A stretch of 64,000 nucleotides of DNA. Source: Hypericum androsaemum (taxonomy: Eukaryota; Streptophyta; Magnoliopsida; Malpighiales; Hypericaceae). Each line of letters starts with the position of its first letter. The first letter of the stretch is position 1. Shown one piece after another: positions 1 to 11,085 of the stretch. The notes beneath the pieces are model-generated. The model did no database searches and was not told the origin of the DNA. It saw nothing but the letters and a program-made list of their open reading frames with translations. The stretch lies in contig OZ023183.1 in NCBI GenBank assembly GCA_963995505.1, positions 15,372,671 through 15,436,670 of the forward strand, given 5' to 3'. The translations under genes and the position numbers were made by a program.

Positions 1-349
1 TCATTATTTTGGAAAATCCGTGTGTTTGGTCCGACCGATCGAATCGGGACTTGTTACATAAAACAGGTTGGTCCAGCTCTAAACTCGGAGGAGAGTTGAT
101 TCGCCGGTCGGGCGATCGGGTCGAGCTACAGGTTCAACTGGTAACAAATAGAGTACTTAATATACCGGTGTGACGTACATGTTTTTAAATCTCGCATTTT
201 CGGTACTCATTGCTCTAATTGTCATTTTGAATTGTAGAAATTCAATTCTGATTTATTTGCTATTTATAATAATATTTTAATTGCAGTGCATATATGATAA
301 GATATATTTTTTCCAAATTCACTTGCATTTGTTTTGACCATTAAATTTC
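1..349. other. AT-rich spacer, nothing recognised
   Basis: I see no splice-compatible coding sequence or repeat boundary here. It is the left flank of the long-TIR element that starts near 350. The last nine bases (341-349, TTAAATTTC) resemble the nine bases after that element (1665-1673, TTACATCTC). Confidence 0.4.
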
Positions 350-1664
350 GGGAAAAGTCCACTTAAGTACCCTGTGGTATTTTCGATTATCACTTGGGTA
401 CCCTGTGGTTTAAAAACGATAGAACCGGTCCAATTTATTCCAATTTTTCTCACTTAAGTCTACCCAGCCCGGTTCACCCGTTTTTTGTCAAAATGGCGTC
501 GTTTAAGCGCTTACGTGGACTGCCACGTCACTTTGACCCGAATTATTTGCTGATGATGTGGCACTGGATAATTTACCAAATTAATATAAATTTGTTTACT
601 ATTTTTCAAAAACTCTTATCCTCGTCTTCCTCTCTATCTTTCTCTCTTCTTCCATTCCTCTTCAAGCTCCATATCTCCTAAGCTGCGAACCACACCTCAA
701 AAGAACCAAGGCTTTAACCTAAATTAAAACCACACCTCAAGTTCCCTCAATCCAACACAGAACACCTAAACTAGTTAATCTCATAGCACTACAAACCAAC
801 AGATCTAGTCCTCACCGAGCAAGACGAAGAGGAAGATCGGAGAGGAGAAAGATCGGAGTCCTCTTTTCTTCTGCTGCGACGCCGGCGAGGGGCGGTGACG
901 GGGGAGCGGGGAGGGCTCCGGCGGGGATTGGTCATCGCGGTCCTGGGCGAGGGAGAGGTCCATGGCGCCCCGTCGGCCTCCTCCCACTGATATCTCCTGA
1001 CCCCGGACCCGCCGTCGTCGCCTGTCTTCGTGCGCGAGGATCTTATTTTAAAATTAGTGCGCGATGATCTTGATGGAAGTTTATGTTGCTTGCTTTCTAA
1101 AATGAGTATAATGAAACTTTGTCTAATTCCTTTTGGTTCTATTCGATTGGTGCTTAATGCTTGAGTTTTACTGTTTGGTGATGTTCATCTGAACGAACTT
1201 TCTTGGCTGCTAGTTTATTGGTTAGCTGTTACAAATCTTTTGAATGGCACCAACATATGGGCTAGGAACGATTGGGGTTAGGAATTCTATTTTCTGTTTT
1301 TTAAATGGGTTGCGGCTTCTTTCCGGCGGTGATGGAGAGGAAAGAGCATTGACAGGGAGGGGGAGGAAGAAGATGAAGGGGGGTGAGAGGGGAGAGGGGG
1401 GATTTTTTTTTTGAAAAATAGTAAACAAATTTGGCATTAATTTATAATTTACCTGCTACATCATCATTGAATAATCTTGGTCAAAATGATGTGGCAGTTC
1501 ACGCAAGCGTCCAGACGGTGCCGTTTTGACAAAAAATGGGTGAACCTGGTTGGGTAGACTTAAGTGAGAAAAATTAGAATAAGTTGGACCGGTTCTATCG
1601 TTTTTAAACCACAGGGTACTCAAGTGATAATCGGAAATACCACAGGGTACTTAATTCAATTTCA
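350..1664. mobile_element. Long-TIR, Mutator-like non-autonomous element with GC-rich interior
   Basis: The left end (350 to about 640) and right end (about 1390 to 1664) are inverted repeats of about 280 bp. Both carry the terminal motif CTTAAGTACCCTGTGGT, a second CTGTGGTTTAAAAACGAT block, and an inner ATGATGTGGCA block. Flanking nine-mers (341-349 and 1665-1673) match at 7 of 9 positions, as expected for a decayed Mutator target duplication. No transposase is visible. The interior (about 660-1320) has a GC-rich core at 830-1030, unlike the AT-rich surroundings, that resembles a 5' UTR and first exon followed by intron-like sequence. This would fit a captured gene fragment (Pack-MULE). The class is inferred; the inverted repeats are directly visible. 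Confidence 0.7.
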
Positions 1665-2890
1665 CTTACATCTCTTTTTTTTTGTTTATATTGTCTCGTA
1701 GATCTAGTGGGCTGACTAATCAAATTCGAGTCGGGTAAAGAACATTGACAAAATTCTTCCAAAAAATATTTAACATGGTTATACTCAACACCCCGATTGA
1801 CCAAGTATATAAGCATATCTGGGACTACAACTAATTCTGGTGATGGATGGCTACTACATCTAATGCAGCTAATGCCTAATACCATGATTATAATCTACCA
1901 GTGAAAAAATAAATAACACATCGTTCCACAAATTTATATTAGTATCTCTACAAAAAAGTATCAGCCGAAGATTGAGGCGTCATAATTTATTTTGAAATAT
2001 GATTATAATATCTCTTCGAACATTTTCTCTTATCACGAAATCACACAAAAACTGTAAAACCGATATTGACAAATGTTTTATTACAAATAATTTATATTAA
2101 AAATTGTTGAGAAAAATCAATTCTGGACCTTTTCTAAATACATATTCAATCTTTCCTCAATACTTATTCACTCCAAATAAATAGTACATATATTCAAGTG
2201 CACCGCACGTGTGCATTCTAGTATACATGAAACACAATTGTTTGATAATAATGAGTCAAAAAACCAGTTTTAAAACGAGGCCTAATATACCTCACATGGT
2301 GTGGTTTGAATGAGAAATATTTGATTAGGACCAAGGATTTAAAATTCACGATTGGACCGATGAGTCCGTCCCCACCCGGGACAGACTCGGGTCATTTTAA
2401 GCTATAATTGGAGAAGCGGTAAAATTGCTCAGAATATGGTTTTACCGGACAATTTGATGACTTGATTACCCGGATTTGACCGGTACAACAAAAAAATAAA
2501 TAGAAAACTTGTTTTTTTTAGGAGAAGAAAACTTATGTATGTGATAGTTGGCTTCTCAAAAAAAGCATGTGATAGTTGGGATTTCCAAAATAAGGTTAGT
2601 TTGGTAGTGGAGTTGGATATTTTGACCATAGTTAGTCATCTATTAATTAACTTGGATATATTGAAAAAAGTAAATTAGTCATAGAAAATAATAAATAGTC
2701 TGTGATATTTCCTAATCAATTGAGTAATTCCCAAATTTGCTTACTTTACTAGGGAGACACTATTTAAGCACGAAAAATACCCCTAAATAGGGGTGTGAAA
2801 ATGGTAATTGAAATTTTGTAATTTTAATAAGATTTTGGTAATCGGGAGCTCGAAATCGAAAAACTGATAATATGTATTTAATCTGGAAGG
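1665..2890. repeat. Segmental duplicate R1 (partner 9850-11030)
   Basis: This stretch aligns co-linearly and in direct orientation with about 9850-11030. Shared landmarks include ATACCATGATTATAATCTAC, GAGGCGTCATAATTTAT, GCACGTGTGCATTCTAGTAT and TGATGACTTGATT. No coding sequence is apparent. It marks the left part of a tandem duplication whose right part is the TFIIIC 5' end. Similarity stops near 2890, where transposon DNA begins in this copy. Confidence 0.8.
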
Positions 2891-2970
2891 GTTTTTTTTT
2901 GAGTATCTTCAGTAAATATTAGTAGTTTACTAAAATTTCTGGATAAATTAAATGTCTTTATGTGATATTG

Positions 2971-4406
2971 CGTAAAATCACTTTAGTATCTTGTGGTATA
3001 AAACCGATCAATTCGGTATACGAACAGCTGCCCAAACTTGTTCGAACCTGTTCGGTCAACTGGACCAATCACATCATCAAAATCTGATGATGTGGCATCT
3101 CTTCACCTTCTCCTCTCTCCTTTTTCCCCCTCTCCTCTCCCTCCTTCTCTCTCTCTCTTCACAAAAGCTCCAATATGTAACCAACGACAATAAACTCTTT
3201 CTATCGAATTGTCAAACAATTGCATTTGTTATCCATGTCCATCTTCGACGGTCCAGATGAAGTCCCGCGTCATTCTTTTCAGACCATATTGTGTGGCCAG
3301 CTGAAGTCACATGTGGACCATTAAACTTCAACAAGCTGCCCATAAGTCATAACAACACTGGAAACCGAATACTCGAATTTATGTAAGTCAAATGTAACGC
3401 CTCGTGATCCGATCGACTGTCTCCATAGACTAGCACGGGTCTTTTTTAGCGTACTTTGTCCTCACTCGCATGCATCCCAAAAAACTTTTTAGGAGGTCAC
3501 CCATCCTCATCCTACTCCCGACCAAACGCGTTTAGCCTTGGAGTTCTCTCAGGATGTGTGCCAGAAAAGAAGGTGCACCTTATTGATATGGATAGCCAAA
3601 TCAAATTACTTAAGCGTTTCAGACAGTACATATCATTTACGGGGTATTACATTCACCCCTCCTTAAATACGCGACGACCTCGTCACGCTAGAATCAGTCA
3701 GTCCCAGAATTCCTCGTCTTCTGGTGCGTTCGATCCCCGAACCACACCGTACTAGCCCAGGTGATGCTCTGATACCAAATGTAACACCTCGTGATCCGAT
3801 CGACTGTCTCCACAGACCAACACAGGTCTTTTCTAGCGTGCTTTGTCCTCACTCACACGTATCCCAAAATTTTTTTCAGGAGGTCACCCATCCTGATCAT
3901 ACCCCCGGCCACAATCCACGGCAGTCCGATCAGTAGCTAATTACTGGGGAATTGGAGTCCACGAAGGAAATGCATGCCGATGCATGTGAGATCGATTCGG
4001 AACTTAGAGTAGAAGATGGGTTGAACTTGGAAAGAAGAAGAAAGATGAAGAGCACTATTGTATTGACTTGAAGCTAGTACCGAAGGAGGAGAAGAAAGAT
4101 TGGAGGTTTTGGAGGAAAAGGTCGAGACTTCGGACCAAATGACCACTTCAACAGATTTTGTGGAGAAAGAGAGAAGCAGTGAGAAGAGAAGGTGAGGAGA
4201 GAGGGGAAAAGGGGAGAGAGGAGAAGGTGGAGGGATGCCACGTCATCCGATTTTGATGATGTGGCTGGTCTAGTTGACCGGACAGGGTCCGGCTAGTTGT
4301 CAACGAACTTAATTGATTTTAATTAGAATAAATTTGACTCAATTGATCGATTTTATATTACAAAATATTAAAATAATTTTACGCGAGTACTAAAGTGGAT
4401 TTTTCG
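2971..4406. mobile_element. Second long-TIR element, related to 350-1664, with nested Cassandra
   Basis: The left arm (2971 to about 3130) and right arm (about 4165 to 4406) are inverted repeats sharing a CACTTTAGTA terminal motif, TGTTCGGTCAACTGGACC-like and ATCATCAAAATCTGATGATG-like blocks, then a C/T-rich (right arm G/A-rich) run. Terminal motif and arm layout match the 350-1664 element, so the two belong to one family. I found no convincing target duplication. A Cassandra TRIM occupies 3393-3938 inside it. No transposase is visible. Confidence 0.65.
3393..3938 (-). mobile_element. Cassandra TRIM retroelement (5S rRNA-bearing LTRs)
   Basis: The element has LTRs but no genes. The complete LTR is 3393-3651 (TGTAACGCC to GTATTACA). 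The internal region is 3652-3779, and the partner LTR from 3780 is truncated near 3938. Next to 3780, read on the minus strand, is TGGTATCAGAGCA, the usual initiator-Met tRNA primer site. Next to 3651 is a purine tract, AAGGAGGGGTGAA. Both place the element on the minus strand. The LTR reverse complement contains AGAACTCC, GGGAGTAGG and GGATGGGTGACCTCCT in the order found in plant 5S rRNA (3' half with promoter boxes), the diagnostic feature of Cassandra. It is nested in the 2971-4406 element. Confidence 0.88.
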
Positions 4407-5049
4407 GGGAGGAATTTGATGGGGACAAGGGTAGTCTCCAAGTTTGGGGACTAAAAGGGAGATTGTGGTAATTTAGGTATTAATAAATTTATTAAGGGTA
4501 ATTTTGGAAAACTAATAAAAATAATATCATGAATAAAAATTATGAAAATTTAAAAAAAGGTAAACAATAACTACCAATAAATGTGGAGGACTCTTCAACT
4601 TCTTGTAAGGAGGACTCTTCACCAATATCAAAAACCCTAGCAGCTACTTTTTCCCTAAACGAAAATTCCTAAAACAAAAATCCATGGGATTCTTCCTCCT
4701 TCGGGATTCTTCCTTACCTCTCTTCTTCCTCCTTCGGGATTCTTCCTCTTCTTTTCCCCAAAGTTGCGCACTTTTTCTCATTTTATTTTATTTTCTCATT
4801 TTTTCAGATCTGGTGGATTTGGTCTAGATTAGAGTTGAACGGTGTTGTTTGGTGCTTCATGGACCATCTCCCGCCACCTTCGTCCTTCGCTGGTTTGTTG
4901 CTTCAGCCTCCAGGGTCTAACTCGAATTCAAGCTCGTTTTGGGAGGCTTCCGGTGTTCTCCGAGAAGCTGGTCACCGTCGACCTCCCCCGGTTGATCCTT
5001 TACTTTATCTATATTTTTTGTTATTTAGTTTCCATGTTATCTGTGAACT

Positions 5050-6640
5050 TTAAAGTTATTGGTTTTAAGATGCAGAGAAATTGTTTTGAGATGTACGATG
5101 TAGCAAAATTAGTTTTTAGCTTCAATGCTATTGGTTTTAATATGCAGGGATATTGGTTTTAACGTGTGTCGCTATTGGTTTATAGCTTTATTGATATTGG
5201 TTTTCACTTGTATTGATTTTGATTTTAGTGTGCATTAATATTGGTTTTAGCCTGTAGTGCTATTGGTTTAGCGCTTTATTAATATTGGTTTTCACCTGAA
5301 TTGATATAGGTTTTTGGTGGTATTGATATTGGTTTTAGGCTAATTTGTTATTGATTTTCAGCTTTATTGATATTGGTTTTTACCTGAATTGATATTGGTT
5401 TCTGTTGTATTGATATTGGTTTGGCGTTGTATGGATATTGGTTTGACGCTGTAGTGATATTGGTTTGACGATATAGTGATATTGGTTTATAGCAGTTTTG
5501 ATATTATTTTTTGGCTGTCCTTATATAGCTTTTCAGCTTCATTGATATTGGTTTGTACCTTCTTTGATATTGGTTTTTACATTAATTGATATTGGTTTAT
5601 ACTTTTAGTGATATTTGTTATTGAAATTGGTTTGTATGTAAAGTGATAATGGTTTACATCTTATTCAGATCGAAGTATGGATGAAATAATTGATTGTCAA
5701 GATGACGATTATAATCAACAAACTGGAGGTCTAGTATGTGAATTGATACTGCTTTCAGCTTTACTGATATTTGTTTCTAACAGTGTTCATATTGGTTTTT
5801 AGCCGTGTTCATCCTGGTTTTCAGCTTTATTGATATTGGTTTGTACGTTTAGTGATATTGGTTTCCATCTTTATTGATAGTGGTTTGTAGCTTTAGTGAT
5901 ATTGGTTCTTCACTGTATAGACATTGGTTTTAACTTTATTGATATTGGTAAACATCGCTCGCTTGAATTCATTAATCGTTACTTGATTTATTGTCATCTT
6001 TTTACTAAATATTAAAATATTTCTATTTCAAGGTACACCAACGCCTCAAGCATAACAAGGTGAAGATGTCTAGACAACATCCAAAGCATGGGAAAAATGT
6101 ATAAAGAAACGTGCAAATCCGAACAAGTCAAGAAAGAGATTGAAAAACAATAATGAGGTTGGTCGGTAAAAAGTAATGGCAAAGCATCAGAAGACAAAAC
6201 AGAAGTAACAAACCAGTCATACTAATGTCTCGAACCAGGAGATAATACAAAAAAAATTGCATGGACATAGATTTGAATCGACCACTAAACTATTTTTGAT
6301 GCTATATTGATATTGGTTTGATGCTGTATTGATATTTGTTTGACATTTTATTGATATTGGTTTGACATTGTATTGATATTGGTTTGATGCTATATTGATA
6401 TTAGTTTGACGCTGTATTGATATTGGTTTGACATTTTATTGATATTGGTTTGACATTGTATTGATATTGGTTTAATCATGTATTGATATTGGTTTGACGT
6501 TGTAGTGATATTAGTTTTTAGCAGTATTGTTATTAGTTGTAAGCTGTATAGTTATTAGTTTTTAGTTTCGGTGACATTGGTTTTTGGCTGTGATTATATT
6601 GGTTTTTAGCTTTCTTGATATTGTCAAAAGTTAACATCAT
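5050..6640 (+). repeat. 22-bp tandem array, TTGATATTGGTTTT core
   Basis: Dozens of units of about 20-22 bp have a conserved ATTGATATTGGTTT core and a variable 6-9 bp spacer. At 6302-6470 the units form a higher-order pattern: a block of about four units (GATGCTAT, GACGCTGT, GACATTTT and GACATTGT type spacers) occurs twice in near-identical form. The interruption at about 5680-5750 and 6000-6290 is non-repeat sequence. Confidence 0.9.
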
Positions 6641-6739
6641 GTTATTTATTAACATTCAGGAATATTTTTAGCTTATCTTAAATTTGAACTTATGGTATAC
6701 GAGCCAAATGAAATAGGTATCCTTTTATGATGATATTGG

Positions 6740-7960
6740 TACATCTTAAAACCAATATCTTCACATCACAAAACCAATATCTTTTAAACCATAACAACAA
6801 TATTATTTCAGCTCAAAATCAAAATCGGTACCGTAAAAAAATACAACAAATATCGCTGCCGAACAAAACCAATATCGCTAGGCATATGGGATGTCAAATT
6901 CGGACTACCAATATCATTCAAAGTAAAACAATACCAATACACCTAAATACCAATCTCAGCAGACCTGAAAAACAATCTCAACAGACCTGAAGACCAATAT
7001 ATATACAGCTGAAAACCAATATCTCTGCAGATGAAAACCAATATAAATACACATGAAAACCAATATATATACAGCTGAAACAAATATCTCTACAGCTGAA
7101 AACCAATATCTCTACAGCTGAAAATCAATATCGTTAGAGACTCAAACCAATATCTACACATATTGAAACCAACATCAACACAGACTCAAACCATACACAA
7201 AACATACTCAAACCAATATCTTTATAGACTAAAACCAATATCAATACAATAACGTTAAAATGAAACTGACAAATAAAATAAGTCTGAAACAAGCCCGTAT
7301 CCATTAGAAAATGTCCGTACAATATCAGTCAAAACACAACTCATATCTGCCAAACCCTAGTCGACTTCCTAGTTCTTATATAAACCTTCTTCTTTCCTTC
7401 ATCCTCAAGAACAACGTTCTTTACTCCAACATCCTCTCTATGCTCCTCATTATTCTTTTTTCTCTTTTTATTCAAGTGCTCCAATCGAGGTTCATTTTCA
7501 TCCTCTTCGTCCTCATCATCCTCCTTATTTCCTTTTTCATCGTTGTAAAAAAAGTCATCCCCCTCATCCTATCATACAACAAAAAGGAATGATACCAGTA
7601 TTAGATCATACGGAAATCAATATCACCACAGACTGAAACCAGTATAATCACAGACTAAAACCATTATCATAACAGAGTAAAACTAATATAATAACAGACT
7701 AAAACCAATGTCATTACAGAGTAAAACTAATGTCATGACAGAGTAAAACCAATATCATAACAGAGTTAAACCAATATCAATACATACCCAAACCAATATC
7801 AACTCAGAATCAAACCAATATCGATACGTACACAACCAATGTCAATACAGACGCAAACCAATATCGATACAGTTTCAAACCAGTATCAGTACATCTACAA
7901 ACCAATATCTAAACAGGTTCAAACAAATATCAATCCGAATAAAATCGATATAAGAACAAG
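6740..7960 (-). repeat. Same 22-bp array in inverted orientation
   Basis: AAACCAATATC(A/T) cores recur every 20-25 bp with spacers such as TACAGACT and TACAGCTGA. This is the reverse complement of the array at 5050-6640, so the pair could form a very long imperfect hairpin centred near 6690. A C/T-rich, non-repetitive stretch interrupts it at about 7290-7620. Confidence 0.88.
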
Positions 7961-8844
7961 CTAATAAAAGAGGGACATGAGGTTTAAACTCACAAAACCA
8001 TTCCCATCTTCATCGTCCCTCCCCTCTCTAACATGCTCTCTTACCAACCAAAAATTACTTCAATTCCAAGAACCAAATTCGAAACTGGGGCAGACACTCA
8101 CTCTTTCCAGCCAATGTTACTATTATAATCAATAAATTTAAGATCTCTCGGCAGGTAAGAAAATGTGTGCACCAGATCTAGAAACACAACAAACATACAA
8201 ATAAACCTCAGTACCAACCATTAAAGAACCAAATTTTACCACAAAAAAATGGAAACCCAGAAAGCCAAAACTACAAAGAACCATACGCGGCAAAGGAGAG
8301 GGGGATGAGATGGAGAGGAGAACGGTATGGTCGCCGGTATGCGAGGGGAAGGGGAAGAGATGGAGAGGTCACCAGCTATAGTCAACTTTCCTACAGGAAT
8401 GCGAGGAGAAGGGGAAGAGATGGAGAGGTTGGTCACGGTGGGTAACCATGGCGATTGGGGCGGGAGGTTGGTCACGGAGGGTCACAGAGGTTGGTCATGG
8501 AGGATGAGTAACCACGGAAAAGGAGAAGGAGACCACGGAGAGGAAGAGGGAGAAACGGGGAGAGAGGGAAAGTGGGTGGGAAAAAGAGGGAAAGTAGAAG
8601 GAGAACAGTCAGAAATCTCGAAAATATGGAAAATATGTAGGAGGTTGGGAGAGAGAGTACTAATTCTCGAGAAAGAGAGAACTAATTTTAGTAGAAATTG
8701 ATATTTCTTTGATTGAAAATGACTAAAAAGCCCCTTAATAGTTTTTGACCATTAGATTTAAAAATTTGGGCACCACATCTCATCTAACGGTCCAAAAAAT
8801 AGTCTCCACCTATAGACTAAATTTCTTTAGTCCCTACTCAATCC

Positions 8845-8914
8845 ATTCTCGGATTTTCCCAATATAGTTTTCCTAACTAACCGTAAAACTTGAAGTTCTA
8901 CCCAACCAGGAGGC
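8845..8914. other. Short spacer between FB1 and TFIIIC fragment
   Basis: This short AT-rich stretch joins the right end of FB1 to the duplicated TFIIIC upstream region. Nothing is recognised in it. Confidence 0.3.
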
Positions 8915-9681
8915 AGGCAGTCCGTACCGTAGGCTCCCTCCGTTTAAAAAAAACATTGATTAGGACTTTTTGAAAAGAAATATTTAATTTGTTTAAATAT
9001 AACATTTATTAGAAATTACGGCTTCCGCCACTTAGGTTTTAGCATCCAGGCCCATATTGGACCAGCTTCTCTCAAGCAAGGCTGGAGGCCCACTCAACTG
9101 CTGCGCTCATCCGAACTCCTCCGTCTCCAGCTTTAAAAGCCCCTCGAGGTAGTAGGGTTACGGATCCACTAATATAATAAATTCGAGTAGGAACTAAAAC
9201 TAATTAAAAATAATAAATTAGGGAAGGAGGAGGACGACGAGGCGTTCCCACTGTTGGCGGGAGTCGGTGTCGTTAATAGCCGCCACTGAGTCGATGGAGT
9301 GGACCTTTTGGGGGTTAGCCAGGATGAGTTGATGGAGGTCTGGAATTTTGGTCGGCGCCAACGGCGAAAGAGAAAAGAGGTAATACCTTTATTTTTTTTT
9401 TGTGAAATGCTTTAAATATGTGAATTAGTGTTGCTTGACTAGAATTGTTTGGAAAGATATGAAAAAGGAAGCAGTATGTTGTTTTCCTAGCTGTTTTATT
9501 TTGTTTCTTGATCATTGGAAGAGAATCAATCACATGTGGAATGACGAGAACACTGAGTGGATTTGATGGTTGAAGAGGGATTTTATGCTCATGTTTTATT
9601 TTATGCAACCTGGTGAAGTGTTGATTCTAAACTTCTTAGTTTCTCATTAATATCAGGAAAAGAGAAGCGGTTGGCGAAAGT
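8915..9681 (+). pseudogene. Truncated 5'-end duplicate of the TFIIIC subunit gene
   Basis: This segment parallels the promoter, 5' UTR, exon 2 tail, intron 2 and start of exon 3 of the gene at 12943-27890. Shared landmarks are the block around 9050-9148 (matching 11960-12068), GGCGGGAGTCGG and TTAATAGCCGCCA (5' UTR), CTTTTGGGGGTTAGCCAGGA (exon 2) and the GGAAAAGAGAAG exon 3 start. The start codon context is lost. About 378 bp (exon 1 to mid exon 2) are deleted between GGAC microhomologies that correspond to 12972 and 13350 of the intact gene. Similarity ends within exon 3 near 9681. It cannot encode the protein. It retains empty sites for both hAT miniatures (8954-8961 and 9141-9148). Confidence 0.85.
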
Positions 9682-9849
9682 TTCTCAGACATCTCATTAC
9701 CTACGAGATAAAATAAATGGTGAGGTGGTGTGCCATGTCGGGATGCAAAAGGATGTTGTTTGTGGTTCGGAGTCGAGCCACAGTGTACAATATTAAGATT
9801 TTTGAACAAGGTGATCATATCTCAAAATTGACCAAAGTAAAATTTGTTC
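9682..9849. other. Junction region between duplication units
   Basis: About 170 bp lie between the end of the TFIIIC fragment and the start of the second R copy. They match neither side of the other unit as far as I can align by eye. The duplication breakpoint should lie here. Confidence 0.4.
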
Positions 9850-11030
9850 AATTTTTTTTATTACATCTATAGTTTTTTAGTTTATATCTTCTCGTAGACC
9901 TATTAAGTTGATTAATCCGAATTTAAATCGGGTGAGACCTTGACAAAATTTTTTAACAATTATTTAACATTGTTATATTCGAAACTAGTCGATCTAAGTA
10001 TATATATTACTGCAGCTAATGCTTAATACCATGATTATAATCTACCAGTTAAAAAATAAATGACAATCGTTCCACAAACTGAGGCGTCATAATTTATCTT
10101 AAAATAAAGTATGATTATGGTATCTCTTCGAACATTTTCCCTTATCACGAAACCACACAAAAACTGTAAAAACCAATATTGACAAATGTTTTATTACAAA
10201 TAATTTTTATTAAAAATTGTTAAGAAAAACCAGTTCTGCACTTTTCTAAATACTTGTTCACTCCAAATAAATATAACATATTTTCAAGTGAATCGCACGT
10301 GTGCATTCTAGTATACATGAAACAGAATCGTCTGATAATAATGAGTCAAAGAACCAGTTGTTCCAATACTTTGTTAAAATTTGATATCCAATCTACAATT
10401 TTCATATAATAAACAGATAAAATTATTTTTTCGTTAGAACTAGGCCTAATATACCTCACATGGTGGGGGTGGGTGTGAATGAGAAATATTTAATTACGAC
10501 CAAGGTTTTAAAATTCTCGCGATCGGACCGAAGACTGGATTGGTCCATCCTCACCCGGGGGACAGACCTCGGGTCATTTTTAAGCTATAACCGGAGAAGC
10601 GGTCGAATTGCTCAAATTTTTTTTTGGGTGGAAAAGGTAAAAGGACGAATTGCTCAATTTGACCGACAATTTGATGACTTGATTGACCCGATATATGAAA
10701 GATTTCAACTAAAATAATAGAAAACTTGATGTTATGTATGCGGTAGTTGGGATTTTCAAGATAAGGTTGCTTTGGTAGTGAAGTTAAATATTTTGACCAT
10801 AGTTGGTGATCTTTTAATTAACTTGGATATATTGAAAAAAGGTAAGTGATATTTCCTCATTCACTGATTAATTCCTCGGTTACTTTTCTAGGGAGACACT
10901 ATTTAAGTACCAAAAATATCCCTAAATATGGTGTGGGAATGGTAATTAAAATTTATTAATTTTGATAAAATGTTAATAATCGGAAATTCAAGATTGAAAA
11001 ATCGGTAATATGTATTTAATTCGGTAGGAG
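9850..11030. repeat. Segmental duplicate R2 (partner 1665-2890)
   Basis: This is the direct-orientation copy of R1, running into the upstream region of the intact TFIIIC gene. It has small indels relative to R1, including extra sequence around 10615-10650 with a repeated GAATTGCTCAA. No coding sequence is recognised. Confidence 0.8.
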
Positions 11031-11085
11031 GCCCCCGGCCGGCAATCTGATGCGGGTCCCGTTTCGTTTTTTCCAAACATTGATT

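Larger units (their letters stand above)
4411..8844. mobile_element. FB1: 4.4 kb foldback-like element with inverted 22-bp repeat arrays
   Basis: The left end (from 4411, with ATGGGGACAAGGGTAGTCTCC) and right end (to 8844, with TTTAGTCCCTACTCAATCC) are imperfect inverted termini. They recur at 49626-51566 and 45553-45829. Inside are a 0.6 kb left segment with C/T-rich and gene-like stretches (4680-5040), a long array of TTGATATTGGTTTT units (5050-6640), the same array inverted as AAACCAATATC units (6740-7960, interrupted at about 7290-7620), and a G/A-rich segment (8290-8690). No transposase was recognised. Treating this as one element is my inference, based on the recurring termini. Confidence 0.6.

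Noticed and set aside
3440..3560. Functional 5S rRNA gene
   Set aside because: Only a diverged portion of 5S lies inside a retroelement LTR; no full gene.
5050..7960. CRISPR-like array
   Set aside because: Repeats are contiguous with short variable spacers, in a plant nuclear context; it is a minisatellite.
8327..8701. Gly/Glu-rich plus-strand frame
   Set aside because: It is part of the G/A-rich purine segment of FB1; composition alone explains the open frame.
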